Source: Actinomycetota bacterium (lineage in GTDB: Bacteria > Actinomycetota > Actinomycetes > S36-B12). From it: a stretch of DNA of 64,000 bases. The notes beneath the pieces were generated by a model that saw nothing but the letters and a program-made list of their open reading frames with translations, searched no databases and had not been told where the DNA came from. Location of the stretch: NCBI GenBank assembly GCA_016717115.1, contig JADKGE010000002.1, forward strand, positions 248,001-312,000. Direction: 5' to 3'. Shown one piece after another: positions 35,285-43,301 of the stretch. Within the stretch, counting starts at the first letter, position 1; each line of letters begins with the position of its first letter. The position numbers and the translations under genes are program-made.

Positions 35285-36494
35285 TGCGGCATGTTTCCAA
35301 TCGTGACGGTCGATCCTGGCACTGCGGGCTGGCACAGGTTGGTGGCATCGCACGTCCACGTCGCCCCTGCCGGCACCACGAAGGTACCCGAGCCCTTCGA
35401 CGCCCACGCGATCACCTTCGGGTTTGTGTTGTCGCCGAGCTGGCAGGTGTTGACCTTGCCGGTGATGCACGAGTAGTAGTTGCCCTTGAGCCAGCCGCTC
35501 ACCGTCGTGTAGCCAGCCGCGCCCGGAGTCCCGTCGAACATCTGGATGCCGACGAGATTGGCCTGCGGATACCAGTAGTACCAGTAAGCGCGGTCGACTC
35601 CCAGCCGGATGTCATCGAGGTACGTCTGCGCCACCCACGCGGCTGCGGTCGATCCGTTGATGTTCTTGTCCGGGTTGCCGCTTCCAGGACCCGCGATGCC
35701 GTAGTTGATCTCGGTGTCCCACAGCGGCTTGCTGGCCGGCACCTTCGCCTTCTTCATGTCGGACTTCACTTGGGTGATGTAGTCCGCGCGGTCGGCGGGA
35801 GTTCCCTTGCTCGCGGGGTACAGGTGCACGGAGACGACGTCGATGGGCCAGTTGAGCTTCTTGAGCTCCTTCATGTACGCCGGGAAGAACTTCTTGTAGG
35901 CACTCTGCAGGCGGACCGTGCTGCTGGCGGCGACCACCTTCGCGGTGGGGTCGTACTTGCGGATGATCGTGTACGCGTCCTTGGTCAGCTGCGCCATCTG
36001 CTTGGGCGTGCCCTGCCAGAAGGTGGTGAGGTTCGCCTCGTTCCAGATCTGGTAGGACTCGATCGAGTCGCCGTAGCGCTGGACCACGGCCGTGACCCAG
36101 TTCTTCCAGGCCTTCGACGACGGCATGCTCGCCGCCCCCTTGTTCGGATACGTGCCCTGCTTCGTGTTGCTCGCCGCCCACTTCGGCGTCGATCCGAGGA
36201 CGTACATGATCTTCAGGTTCTGCGCATTCGCCGCACCGATGGCCGCGTCGAGTCCGTTCCACCAGTACGTGGAGCTCTTCTGCTGCACCTGACCCCAGGC
36301 CACGCCGGAGTCCCACAGCCGGATGGCGCCGTCGGGCACCGACGGGGCGACCCCCTGGGCGATCTGGGGGATGTGCATGCCGAAGTGCGTGGGGTCGACG
36401 GACCGCCCTGAGCGGCCTGCACGGGGGCGGCCGCGGCCGCACCTGCCATGACGAGAGAAGCGGCCAAAGCGGTGGAAATCAGGACACGGCGCAT
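35260..36494 (-). CDS. Clan GH-A glycoside hydrolase, secreted, frameshifted after the signal peptide
   Basis: This is a paralogue of the next gene: FGMHIPQIAQG aligns with VGMHVEGAEAG, YQIWNEANLTTFW with YQVWNEANLKNFW, and LWDTEINYGIAGPG with LWDTELNYGLAGPG. Both catalytic Glu positions are kept. An ATG at 36494 encodes a good Sec signal peptide (RRVLISTALAASLVMAG, then APVQAAQG), but it is one base out of frame with the barrel domain. Adding one base within 36403-36410 joins them (QG-RSVDPTHFGMH). In the given sequence the open frame starts at ATG 36378 without a signal, which would leave the enzyme in the cytoplasm. Either an indel error or a recent lesion. Confidence 0.75.
36403..36410 (-). 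other. Single-base deletion site between signal peptide and GH domain
   Basis: Upstream codons match a signal peptide in one frame. Downstream codons match the paralogue in the next frame, beginning at SVDPTHFGMH. One missing base in the GGGCGG run on the coding strand explains it. Confidence 0.65.
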
Positions 36495-36560
36495 GGGGGA
36501 TGCCTTTCGGGCCGGCGGACAGACTCCAAGGACCCTAACCCACGTGCGACCGAAATCGGG

Positions 36561-37280
36561 TTAGCGTCGTCTAAGGACATACAGGCTCTGGCCGTCGGTT
36601 TCCCGGCCGTACTCGAACCGGTCGACGGCAAGTCGCGCTGCGTTCACGTGGTCTTCGAAATGCCAGCGGGCGAAGCGGGTGCAGTGCAGCCGGCCCTTCC
36701 ACTCCAGAGGGCCGTAGCCCTCGGGGTTCTCCTCCCAGGCGGGCACGTCCTCCTCGACGAAGCACGTGACGAAGGCCCGGCCGGACGGTGACAGTGCCTC
36801 GGCGATGAGGGCCAGGTACGCGGGCGTGTCCTCGTCGTTCATGTGGGAGAACACCGAGTACGCGTAGAAGACATCGACCGTGCCGGGGTCGGCCGAGAGC
36901 GTGCGCTCCGGGGTGCCGTCCGGGTTGTACCGCTCGTTGCTCACGTCGACGCAGGTGAAGCGGTAGCCCGGCGCGGCGAGGTTGGCGTTCGCCCAGTCGA
37001 TGAGCTCGGGCTGCACGTCGACGCCGTGGTAGTCGGCGATGCGGCCGAGGTGCTCGCGCACTCCCACGGCAAGCCGCCCGGCGCCGCAGCCCCAGTCGAG
37101 CAGGCGGGAGTCCTTCGTCAGGTCCGCGTACTTCTCGAGTCGCTTCACGTCGCGTACCGCCGTCTTGATGAAGGCCGCATCGTTCTTGAAGTGCTTGCCG
37201 CCCATGCGGTACTTGCTGGGCGGGAGTGCCTTGCCTGCCTTGGATCCCATTGTGGCGTCGTCCTTCTTCCTACCGAACAT
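36561..37280 (-). CDS. Class I SAM-dependent methyltransferase
   Basis: A 239-residue cytoplasmic protein. The SAM-binding motif I LLDWGCGAGRLAVG is at about residues 60-73, followed by VDVQPELIDWA, and YSVFSHM stands at the motif IV/post-II position. It resembles sugar or small-molecule methyltransferases. The N-terminal GKHFKNDAAFIKTAV segment is typical of this group near glycan genes. The start may be ATG 37280 or ATG 37250, the latter with a better AAGGAC upstream. It ends 66 bases before the GH-A gene. A role in methylating the surface glycan is an inference from position. Confidence 0.8.
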   Translation of the reverse strand: MFGRKKDDATMGSKAGKALPPSKYRMGGKHFKNDAAFIKTAVRDVKRLEKYADLTKDSRLLDWGCGAGRLAVGVREHLGRIADYHGVDVQPELIDWANANLAAPGYRFTCVDVSNERYNPDGTPERTLSADPGTVDVFYAYSVFSHMNDEDTPAYLALIAEALSPSGRAFVTCFVEEDVPAWEENPEGYGPLEWKGRLHCTRFARWHFEDHVNAARLAVDRFEYGRETDGQSLYVLRRR

Positions 37281-37298
37281 GTGCGGCAGCCTACGGGG

Positions 37299-38180
37299 CT
37301 ACTTCAGCAGTTTGCTCATCCGTCGATCGGCGAGCGGCTTCCCGCCCGTCTGGCACGTGGCGCAGTACTGCAGGGCGGAGTCGGCGAACGACACCTCGCG
37401 CACCGTGTCGCCGCACACCGGGCACGGCTCTCCGGCGCGCCCATGCACAGACAGGTTCGCCTTCTTCTCGGCCTTGAGGGTGCCGGTGCCGTGCCCGACG
37501 CTGTTGTCGATCGCGACGGTCAGCGTCGATCGCATGCACTCGTACAGGTTCCGCACCTCCGCATCGCTCATCGCGCTACAGGGCCGGAAGGGCGACAGGT
37601 GGGCCGCATGCAGGATCTCGTCGCTGTACGCGTTGCCGATGCCCGCGATGGTCGACTGGCTGCGCAGCACGCCCTTGATCTGAGATCGGCCCGCTGCGGC
37701 CAGGATCCCGGCGAACGCCGTGAGAGTGAGCTCGTCGCCGAGCGCATCGGGTCCGAGGCGGGCGATGCCCGGCACCTCGGCAGGGTCCCGGACCACATAG
37801 ATCGCCAGCCGCTTCTGGGTGCCTGCCTCGGTGATGTCCAGCCGCCCGGTCGGCTCGCCGTCATCGCTGACGAAGGAGATCCGCAGCGCGAGCGGTCCCT
37901 TGCCGGGCTTGACTGGCGTGGTGACCACCTCCTCTCGCCACTGCACCCAGCCGGCCCGCGACAGGTGCCACACGAGGTGGAGGCCGCTGTCGGTACCGAG
38001 GTCGAGGAACTTCCCGCGCCGGCGCACGCCAACCACATGCTGGCCGAGCAGGTCGGTGACCGGCGGGGCGTAGGTCTTGATCGCACTGAGGCTGGCCAGC
38101 GCGATGTCGGCCACCCGCTGGTCCACCAGCCGCTCGGACAAGAACCTCGCCAGCGCCTCGACCTCCGGCAGCTCAGGCAC
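37299..38180 (-). CDS. Fpg/Nei family DNA glycosylase
   Basis: A 293-residue base-excision repair enzyme that removes oxidised bases and nicks the strand. The catalytic N-terminus PELPEVEAL is intact after removal of the GTG-coded Met (Pro nucleophile, Glu). It has the H2TH region QIKGVLRSQSTIAGIGNAYSDEIL and a C-terminal zinc finger with CPVCGDTV and YCATCQ. Length and motifs fit the family. The GTG at 38180 directly abuts the TAG of the CoA-transferase gene. It belongs to housekeeping DNA repair, not to the glycan locus. Fpg and Nei subtypes cannot be separated safely. Confidence 0.92.
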   Translation of the reverse strand: MPELPEVEALARFLSERLVDQRVADIALASLSAIKTYAPPVTDLLGQHVVGVRRRGKFLDLGTDSGLHLVWHLSRAGWVQWREEVVTTPVKPGKGPLALRISFVSDDGEPTGRLDITEAGTQKRLAIYVVRDPAEVPGIARLGPDALGDELTLTAFAGILAAAGRSQIKGVLRSQSTIAGIGNAYSDEILHAAHLSPFRPCSAMSDAEVRNLYECMRSTLTVAIDNSVGHGTGTLKAEKKANLSVHGRAGEPCPVCGDTVREVSFADSALQYCATCQTGGKPLADRRMSKLLK

Positions 38181-39416
38181 CTAGAACATGCCCATCTCCG
38201 CCGCCGCCTCGCGCAGTCCGTCACGGGCGTCAGGGTGGGCGGCCCGCTCGATGATGTTGGTGACGCGCTCGGTCTGACTGCGACCGAACACCGACGCGAT
38301 GCCGTTCTCCGTCGCCACGGCGCTGTGCTCGAAGCTCGTCACGGGCTCCAGGAGGCGCGGCACGATCGTCGAGACGTTGGCCTTCTTGTGCCACGACGGC
38401 AGCGCGATGAATGACTGGCCGCCCCGGGCGTGCAGGGCGCCGACGATGAAGTCTGTCGACCCGCCGAAACCGGAGTAGATCCGGCCCTTCACCCGACTGG
38501 CATTCGCCTGGTCGAACAGGTCGACCTGGAGGGCCGCGTTGACGCTCGTCATCTTCGACTGCCGGGCGATCTGCCCAGGATCGTTGGTGCGCTCGGTGCG
38601 CAGCATGCGGACCCACTTGTTCAGGTGGATCCAGTCGTAGAGCTCCTGCGATCCGAAGATGAACGACGCGGTCAAGGGAACGTCCTTGTCCAGCGCATCT
38701 CGCCGATTCAGTTCCAGCACGCCGTCGCTGAACATCTCCGTCCAGATCCGCAGGCCCTTGCTTTGGGTGAGTGACGCCAGAACGGCGTCGGGCACCGATC
38801 CGATGCCCAACTGCAACGTCGAGTTGTCCTGCACGCGGGCAGCGATCAGCTCGCCGATCTGCCGCGACACATCGTCTGGCTCTCCGGGCTCGTGCGTCGG
38901 CAGCGGAACGTCGACCTCGACGAGGTAGTCGATCTCGTGGTCGTAGATCTGCGCGTCGCCGTAGGTGTACGGCATGTTCGGATTGGCCTGCACGATGACG
39001 AGGCCACCGCGCTCGCGCGCGGACTCGATGGCGGCGGGGAGGATGTTGACCTCGGTGCCGAGGCTGACGGTGTCATGCCGACGTGTCGACGTGTGCAGCA
39101 GGACGACGTCGGGCCGATAGTGGTCCCGGAACAGGACGGGCACGAGGCTGAGCCGGCAGGGGATGTAGACCAGGCGCGGGCTCTTGCGCATCCCGGGACC
39201 CACGAAAGCGGTCTCGTACGTGATGCCCTCACGGTCCGGGAGGCCCTTCTGCGCATTCAGCATGTGCAGGCGGTATTCCGGCACCACTTCGTCAAGCGCA
39301 CCGAGCAGCACCGTCGGCGTGGCGAAGTTGCCCGACGCCACCACACGGGGGTTGTCGGGCAGGTTGGCGAGGACTTTCTTCAACTGCTCCTGGGACACAA
39401 CTCTCATGGCCGCCAT
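38181..39416 (-). CDS. Acetyl-CoA hydrolase/CoA-transferase family protein
   Basis: A 411-residue cytoplasmic enzyme of the acetyl-CoA hydrolase/4-hydroxybutyrate CoA-transferase family. It has the ASGNFATPTVLLGAL glycine-rich start, LQLGIGSVPDAV and TEMFSDGVLEL (region of the catalytic Glu), then GFGGSTDFIVGA. These enzymes move CoA between short acids or hydrolyse acyl-CoA. ATG 39416 and ATG 39407 are both possible; the latter has GGATGG at good spacing. The DNA glycosylase gene follows without a gap. The acid substrate is unknown. Confidence 0.88.
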   Translation of the reverse strand: MAAMRVVSQEQLKKVLANLPDNPRVVASGNFATPTVLLGALDEVVPEYRLHMLNAQKGLPDREGITYETAFVGPGMRKSPRLVYIPCRLSLVPVLFRDHYRPDVVLLHTSTRRHDTVSLGTEVNILPAAIESARERGGLVIVQANPNMPYTYGDAQIYDHEIDYLVEVDVPLPTHEPGEPDDVSRQIGELIAARVQDNSTLQLGIGSVPDAVLASLTQSKGLRIWTEMFSDGVLELNRRDALDKDVPLTASFIFGSQELYDWIHLNKWVRMLRTERTNDPGQIARQSKMTSVNAALQVDLFDQANASRVKGRIYSGFGGSTDFIVGALHARGGQSFIALPSWHKKANVSTIVPRLLEPVTSFEHSAVATENGIASVFGRSQTERVTNIIERAAHPDARDGLREAAAEMGMF

Positions 39417-39697
39417 CCTGTCAGTTGAAGCCGCCCCAAGACAGGTCAGTCAGGTGCTGACGACGGCCTCGTCCGGTGATTCGTCGCACACCCGGCAGAC
39501 GCCCTCGGCTCGCGATCACCGACCGCCGGCTCACTGCGTGCCCGGGCACCTCGGAGAGGTCTGGATGCCGTCCATTCCCGGCCATTCCGTCACAGTTGTC
39601 GCGCCCCCGGACGGTGACTCGGCGAGCGGACGCCGCCTTGTCGCCGCCTTCTTCGCTCGGGCGGCAGGGCGCTGGCCATGTGCCACAATTGCTCACC
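39417..39697. other. 281-base non-coding gap before fcl
   Basis: Between the divergent CoA-transferase and fcl genes. I find no convincing gene. CACAAT at 39684-39689, nine bases before the fcl ATG, could be a -10 element of a leaderless start, but no matching -35 at 16-18 bases is seen. Frames open across the gap encode low-complexity Arg/Pro-rich peptides and look non-coding. Confidence 0.4.
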
Positions 39698-40642
39698 ATG
39701 CAGCAGGAATTCCCGTGGAGTGACGTCAAGGTCTACGTCGCCGGGCACAACGGCCTCGTCGGCTCGGCCATCGTCCGCGCCCTCGAGGCGGCGGGGGTCG
39801 GGGAGATCGTCGGGTGGCGTTCGAGCGAGCTGGACCTCACGGACAGGGTCGCCACGCACGACGCCATCCTCGAGGCCAGGCCCGACGTCATCATCGATGC
39901 GGCGGCCAAGGTCGGCGGGATCATGGCCAACTCGACCTACCCCGTCGAGTTCCTCAAGGACAACCTGCTCATCCAGACCAACGTCATGGACGCCGCTCAC
40001 GCAGCCGACGTTCAACGCCTGCTCTTCCTCGGCTCCTCGTGCATCTATCCGAGGCACGCCACCCAGCCCATCCGCGAGTCATCGCTCATGACGGGACCCC
40101 TCGAACCGACCAACCAGGCCTATGCGATGGCCAAGATCTCCGGCATCTTCTACATCGAGGCCCACCGCACGCAGTACGGACGCCGGTGGATCTCCGCCAT
40201 GCCGACGAACCTCTACGGACCGCGCGACAACTTCGACCTCGAGACCTCGCACGTCATCCCGGCCTTCATCCGGCGATTCCACGAGGCCAAGGTCAGCGGA
40301 GCCCAGAGCGTCACGGTCTGGGGAACGGGCGCGCCGCGGCGCGAATTCCTGCACGTCGACGATCTCGCACAGGCCTGCCTCATGCTCGTGCAGTCGTACG
40401 ACTCGCCGGAGACCATCAATGTCGGGCTCGGCGACGACATGCCGATCCGGGAACTCGCGGAGACGGTCGCGTCCGTCGTGGGCTTCGAGGGCACCATCGA
40501 GTGGGACTCGTCGAAGCCGGACGGGATGCCGCGCAAGCTTCTCGACACCACGCACATCAACGATCTCGGGTGGTTCCCCACCATCAAGCTGCGCGACGGG
40601 CTGACCAGCACCTACGAGTGGTACGTCGAGAACGTGGCCTGA
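39698..40642 (+). CDS. fcl: GDP-L-fucose synthase
   Basis: Fcl (WcaG) epimerises and reduces GDP-4-keto-6-deoxy-D-mannose to GDP-L-fucose. The 314-residue SDR has the NADP-binding VYVAGHNGLVGSAI, the strand AAAKVGGIMAN, LGSSCIYP, and the catalytic Y-x3-K as NQAYAMAKISG. The late GDDMPIRELAE segment is also usual. The ATG has no strong ribosome site, so a leaderless or weakly translated mRNA is possible. Its substrate is made by Gmd, whose gene lies 30 kb away and is frameshifted as given. Together they form the GDP-fucose branch. Confidence 0.93.
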   Translation: MQQEFPWSDVKVYVAGHNGLVGSAIVRALEAAGVGEIVGWRSSELDLTDRVATHDAILEARPDVIIDAAAKVGGIMANSTYPVEFLKDNLLIQTNVMDAAHAADVQRLLFLGSSCIYPRHATQPIRESSLMTGPLEPTNQAYAMAKISGIFYIEAHRTQYGRRWISAMPTNLYGPRDNFDLETSHVIPAFIRRFHEAKVSGAQSVTVWGTGAPRREFLHVDDLAQACLMLVQSYDSPETINVGLGDDMPIRELAETVASVVGFEGTIEWDSSKPDGMPRKLLDTTHINDLGWFPTIKLRDGLTSTYEWYVENVA

Positions 40643-40646
40643 CGCC

Positions 40647-41012
40647 ATGAGCGACGAGCCGGTTCAGGCGCTGCTGCCGGGGCGTCGCAGCATGCTCGTA
40701 CGCCTGACCTGCGACAAGGGCATGCGCCCGGCGATGCTCGACATGCTCAACACCTACGCCGACGGGCTGGCCGAGGAGCCCGGCACCGAGATGTTCGTCG
40801 TCTCGCTCGACGCCGACGACGATTCGATCGTCTGGCTCTACGAGATCTTCAAGGACGAGGAAGCGGAGAACGCGCACCGTGCGTCGGCCGGCTTCGCGAC
40901 GATGATGAGCCGCATGCCGGAGTTCATCGCCGGGCCACCAGCCGTCCTTCGCATGGAGCCGCTGCGCATGGCTCTTCAGGAGGGCGTCCTTGCCGAGGAC
41001 TGGTCCTTCTGA
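40647..41012 (+). CDS. ABM-domain (antibiotic biosynthesis monooxygenase-like) protein
   Basis: A 121-residue protein with the dimeric alpha+beta-barrel pattern of ABM/quinol-monooxygenase-like proteins: strand MLVRLTCDKG, helix AMLDMLNTYADGLAEEPGT, strand MFVVSLDADD, then WLYEIFKDEEAENAH and a final helix. It begins four bases after the fcl stop, so co-transcription is likely, though a glycan function is not evident. Members often oxidise quinols or simply bind small aromatics. No cofactor motif is visible. Confidence 0.75.
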   Translation: MSDEPVQALLPGRRSMLVRLTCDKGMRPAMLDMLNTYADGLAEEPGTEMFVVSLDADDDSIVWLYEIFKDEEAENAHRASAGFATMMSRMPEFIAGPPAVLRMEPLRMALQEGVLAEDWSF

Positions 41013-41025
41013 TGGACTCGCGGAC

Positions 41026-41319
41026 ATGAGCGTTCTCGAAGTTGCCCAGGTGACGGTCCAGCCCGGCCACGAGGCCGACTTCGAGGCCGACCTGCTGCAG
41101 GCCGCCCACACGGTCCTCCCTCGGTCGGGGGGATTCATCGAGTTCACCGGCCACGGGTGGGGCATCGAGCGCCCGCTCACGTATCTGTTCACGATCCGCT
41201 GGGAGACGCTTGCGGATCACCTGGAGGGCTTCCGCGGGTCTGCCCTCTTCGACGAGTGGCGGGCGCTCATCGGGCCCCACTTCGACGGCATCCCCGTCGT
41301 GGAGCACTTCGGCGTCTGA
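41026..41319 (+). CDS. ABM-domain protein
   Basis: A 97-residue alpha+beta-barrel protein: VLEVAQVTVQPGHEADFEADL, helix, GIERPLTYLFTIRWETLADHL and a final HFDGIPVVEHFG. This is the standard length for a single ABM (DUF/antibiotic monooxygenase) domain. It begins 13 bases after the previous ABM gene and is not closely similar to it. The two could form a heterodimer, but that is speculative. The ATG at 41026 is chosen because frames upstream overlap the previous gene. Confidence 0.78.
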   Translation: MSVLEVAQVTVQPGHEADFEADLLQAAHTVLPRSGGFIEFTGHGWGIERPLTYLFTIRWETLADHLEGFRGSALFDEWRALIGPHFDGIPVVEHFGV

Positions 41320-41350
41320 TTCGTCCTCGTTCCGCCGTCGGCGAACCCGC

Positions 41351-41386
41351 TTGGTTCTGTTCCTGTTACGACGTAATCTTCATTAC
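41351..41386 (+). promoter_or_regulatory. Promoter with overlapping palindrome, apparently leaderless
   Basis: TTGGTT (41351-41356) and TAATCT (41374-41379) are separated by 17 bases. The ATG lies seven bases after the -10, so transcription should begin at or very near it. The perfect palindrome TTACG-A-CGTAA (41366-41376) overlaps the -10 and could be an operator. No ribosome-binding site is seen before the ATG. Confidence 0.55.
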
Positions 41387-41884
41387 ATGACAACAGACAC
41401 GAACACCTTCAGCATCGGCGACTGGCTCTCCGGCCGCCTGCCCAGCGACTGGTTCACCGCCCTCGAGGTCACCCTCGACCGCGAGGAGATCACCATCACG
41501 GGCACCATCCCGGCTCCCGAGGCGGGGGCCGCCGACGGGCAGTCCGGTCGGATCAAGCGGTTCCGCGAGGAAACCCGCGCGGCGCGCATCGAGATCGCCC
41601 TCGAACTCGAAGAGCGCACCGGCCGGAAGGTCTCCTGGGCCGTCACCTGCGGTGACACCACGGAGGGCTTCACGCGGCTCGCGGTGCCGGTGATGACCCG
41701 GCTCGCCCAGCCCCAGCGTCAGGTGCTGGACACCCTCGTCGAGGCCGGTGTCGCGCGTTCGCGATCCGACGCCCTCGCCTGGTGCGTCCGTCTGGTCGCG
41801 CAGCACGAGAGCGATTGGCTGACGGAGCTCGAGGCCGCCATGGGCTCCGTGCGCACGGCACGGGCCAACGGCCCCAAGGCCTAA
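41387..41884 (+). CDS. Small protein with C-terminal ribbon-helix-helix-like segment
   Basis: A 165-residue soluble protein of no named family known to me. The N-terminal half has LEVTLDREEITITGTIPAP and RIKRFREETRAARIEIALELEE, a basic helical stretch. The C-terminal part (RQVLDTLVEAGVARSRSDALAWCVRLVAQHE) has the spacing of a ribbon-helix-helix or Arc-like unit. Similar short proteins are widespread in actinobacteria. The ATG fits a leaderless mRNA, with a palindrome across the -10, so self-repression is possible. It ends four bases before the inverted repeat at 41888. Confidence 0.7.
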   Translation: MTTDTNTFSIGDWLSGRLPSDWFTALEVTLDREEITITGTIPAPEAGAADGQSGRIKRFREETRAARIEIALELEERTGRKVSWAVTCGDTTEGFTRLAVPVMTRLAQPQRQVLDTLVEAGVARSRSDALAWCVRLVAQHESDWLTELEAAMGSVRTARANGPKA

Positions 41885-41887
41885 CCA

Positions 41888-41967
41888 CCAAACCCCGTCG
41901 AGTGGCGGCTCGTGGCGGCTTGAGAACGAGCCGGAACCGCCACGCGCCGCCACTCGATGGGGTTTGG
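41888..41967. repeat. Imperfect palindrome between convergent genes, possible bidirectional terminator
   Basis: Arms 41888-41918 and 41937-41967 match at 29 of 31 positions as reverse complements, with an 18-base loop that itself contains ACGAGCCG able to pair with CGGCTCGT in the left arm. It lies between a plus-strand stop at 41884 and a minus-strand stop at 41979, the usual place for a shared terminator. Its CCCCGTCGAGTGGCGG end resembles the CCCCTGTCGAGTGGTGAG end of the palindrome at 7392-7463. Confidence 0.8.
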
Positions 41968-41978
41968 TTACTGCGGTT

Positions 41979-43259
41979 TTAGGTGAAGGGGGGTCGGTCG
42001 TCCAGCCGGATGCTCTGCCTGCCGGCCACCCGCCACAGCCGGGCCACCGTGTCGGTGTCCTCGGGAGTGACGAGGTTGCCCATCACCCGAAGGGCGACCG
42101 TCATGAGGGCCCGGGAGCGCATGCCCACCGGGCCGAGAGTGGGCAACAGCCCGGGCACGGTGAGGAACCCGGCGAGCCGTCGCGCGATCGAGAACGCCGT
42201 CCCGTAGCGCTCCCTGAGCATCGGGGCCCACTGGTGGGAGTAGTTCAGGCTCCGATTGGGGATCGTGTTGGCGAGCACCTGCGCGGCCAGGTGCCCCGTC
42301 TCGAGGCCATAGTCGATGCCCTCGCCATTGAGCGGATTGACGCAGCCCGCGGCATCGCCGACGAGCATCCAGTTGGTGCCCGCGACGCCGCTGACGGCCC
42401 CGCCCATCGGAAGCAGCGCCGACCACGGTGCGCGGATGTCACCCTCGAACTGCCACGAATCGCGCTGCGCCTCGGCGTAGTGGGCGAGCAACCCACGAAG
42501 GTTCACATCGGCCGGGTGCTTGGCGGTCGCCAGCGTGCCCACACCGACGTTGACCTCGCCGTCGCCGAGTGGGAAGACCCAGCCGTAGCCGGACAGCAAC
42601 TCGTCCTGTTCCCCGCGCAGTTCCAGGTGCGAGGAGATCCACGGGTCGTCGCTGCGCCGGGACGCGATGTACGCGCGCGCAGCCACGCCGTACACGGTGC
42701 TGCGGTGCCAGGTACGGCCTAGGCGCCGCCCCAGCTGCGAGCGGGCACCGTCCGCGACGACCAGGCGCCGGCAGGTGATCTCGCTCCGCTCTGCGTCGCG
42801 ACCCGTACCAGAGGTGAACTGCACGCCGCGCACCTGACCGCCCTCGATTCGCACGTCGACCGCCCGAAGGTCCTCGAGTGCGGTGACTCCGGCATCGAGC
42901 GCGACCTGGCGGATCGCGGCATCCAGCTCCAGCCGGGGGGCTGCGCCACCGTTGCGCGGCAGCGAGCCACCGGGCCACGGCAGGTACAGCTCCTGCCCGA
43001 AGCCCTGCGCCCGCAGTCCCCAGTTGCGCGCTCGCCCCTCGAGCCACGGTGCCAGTCCCAGCTCGTCGAGCTCCGCGATGGCCCGCGGGGTGAGGCCGTC
43101 ACCGCACGGCTTGTCCCGGGGGAAGACCTCCGCATCGACGAGGGTCACGTCAAGGCCGGCGCGTGCCGCCCAGGCCGCCGTGGCCGAGCCGGCCGGCCCT
43201 GCACCCACGACGAGCACGTCGGTGTCGGCGGCGGTGATCGCCGCTTGGGTGGGGCTCAT
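41979..43259 (-). CDS. Geranylgeranyl reductase family FAD oxidoreductase
   Basis: A 426-residue flavoprotein. The dinucleotide motif VLVVGAGPAGSATAAW is near the N-terminus, followed by DKPCGDGLTPRA, the PxxYxW/CG-type signature of geranylgeranyl reductases. The second FAD motif is LVGDAAGCVNPLNGEGIDYGLE. The family includes MenJ, which saturates a menaquinone isoprene unit, and archaeal lipid reductases. MenJ-like is likely in an actinobacterium but unproven. ATG 43259 is chosen, with ATG 43280 as an alternative. It lies next to an exporter gene in the same direction. Confidence 0.85.
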   Translation of the reverse strand: MSPTQAAITAADTDVLVVGAGPAGSATAAWAARAGLDVTLVDAEVFPRDKPCGDGLTPRAIAELDELGLAPWLEGRARNWGLRAQGFGQELYLPWPGGSLPRNGGAAPRLELDAAIRQVALDAGVTALEDLRAVDVRIEGGQVRGVQFTSGTGRDAERSEITCRRLVVADGARSQLGRRLGRTWHRSTVYGVAARAYIASRRSDDPWISSHLELRGEQDELLSGYGWVFPLGDGEVNVGVGTLATAKHPADVNLRGLLAHYAEAQRDSWQFEGDIRAPWSALLPMGGAVSGVAGTNWMLVGDAAGCVNPLNGEGIDYGLETGHLAAQVLANTIPNRSLNYSHQWAPMLRERYGTAFSIARRLAGFLTVPGLLPTLGPVGMRSRALMTVALRVMGNLVTPEDTDTVARLWRVAGRQSIRLDDRPPFT

Positions 43260-43301
43260 GGCCCGCCCATTGTCGCCCATGCGGCGCACGGCCGCGAATC
43301 C

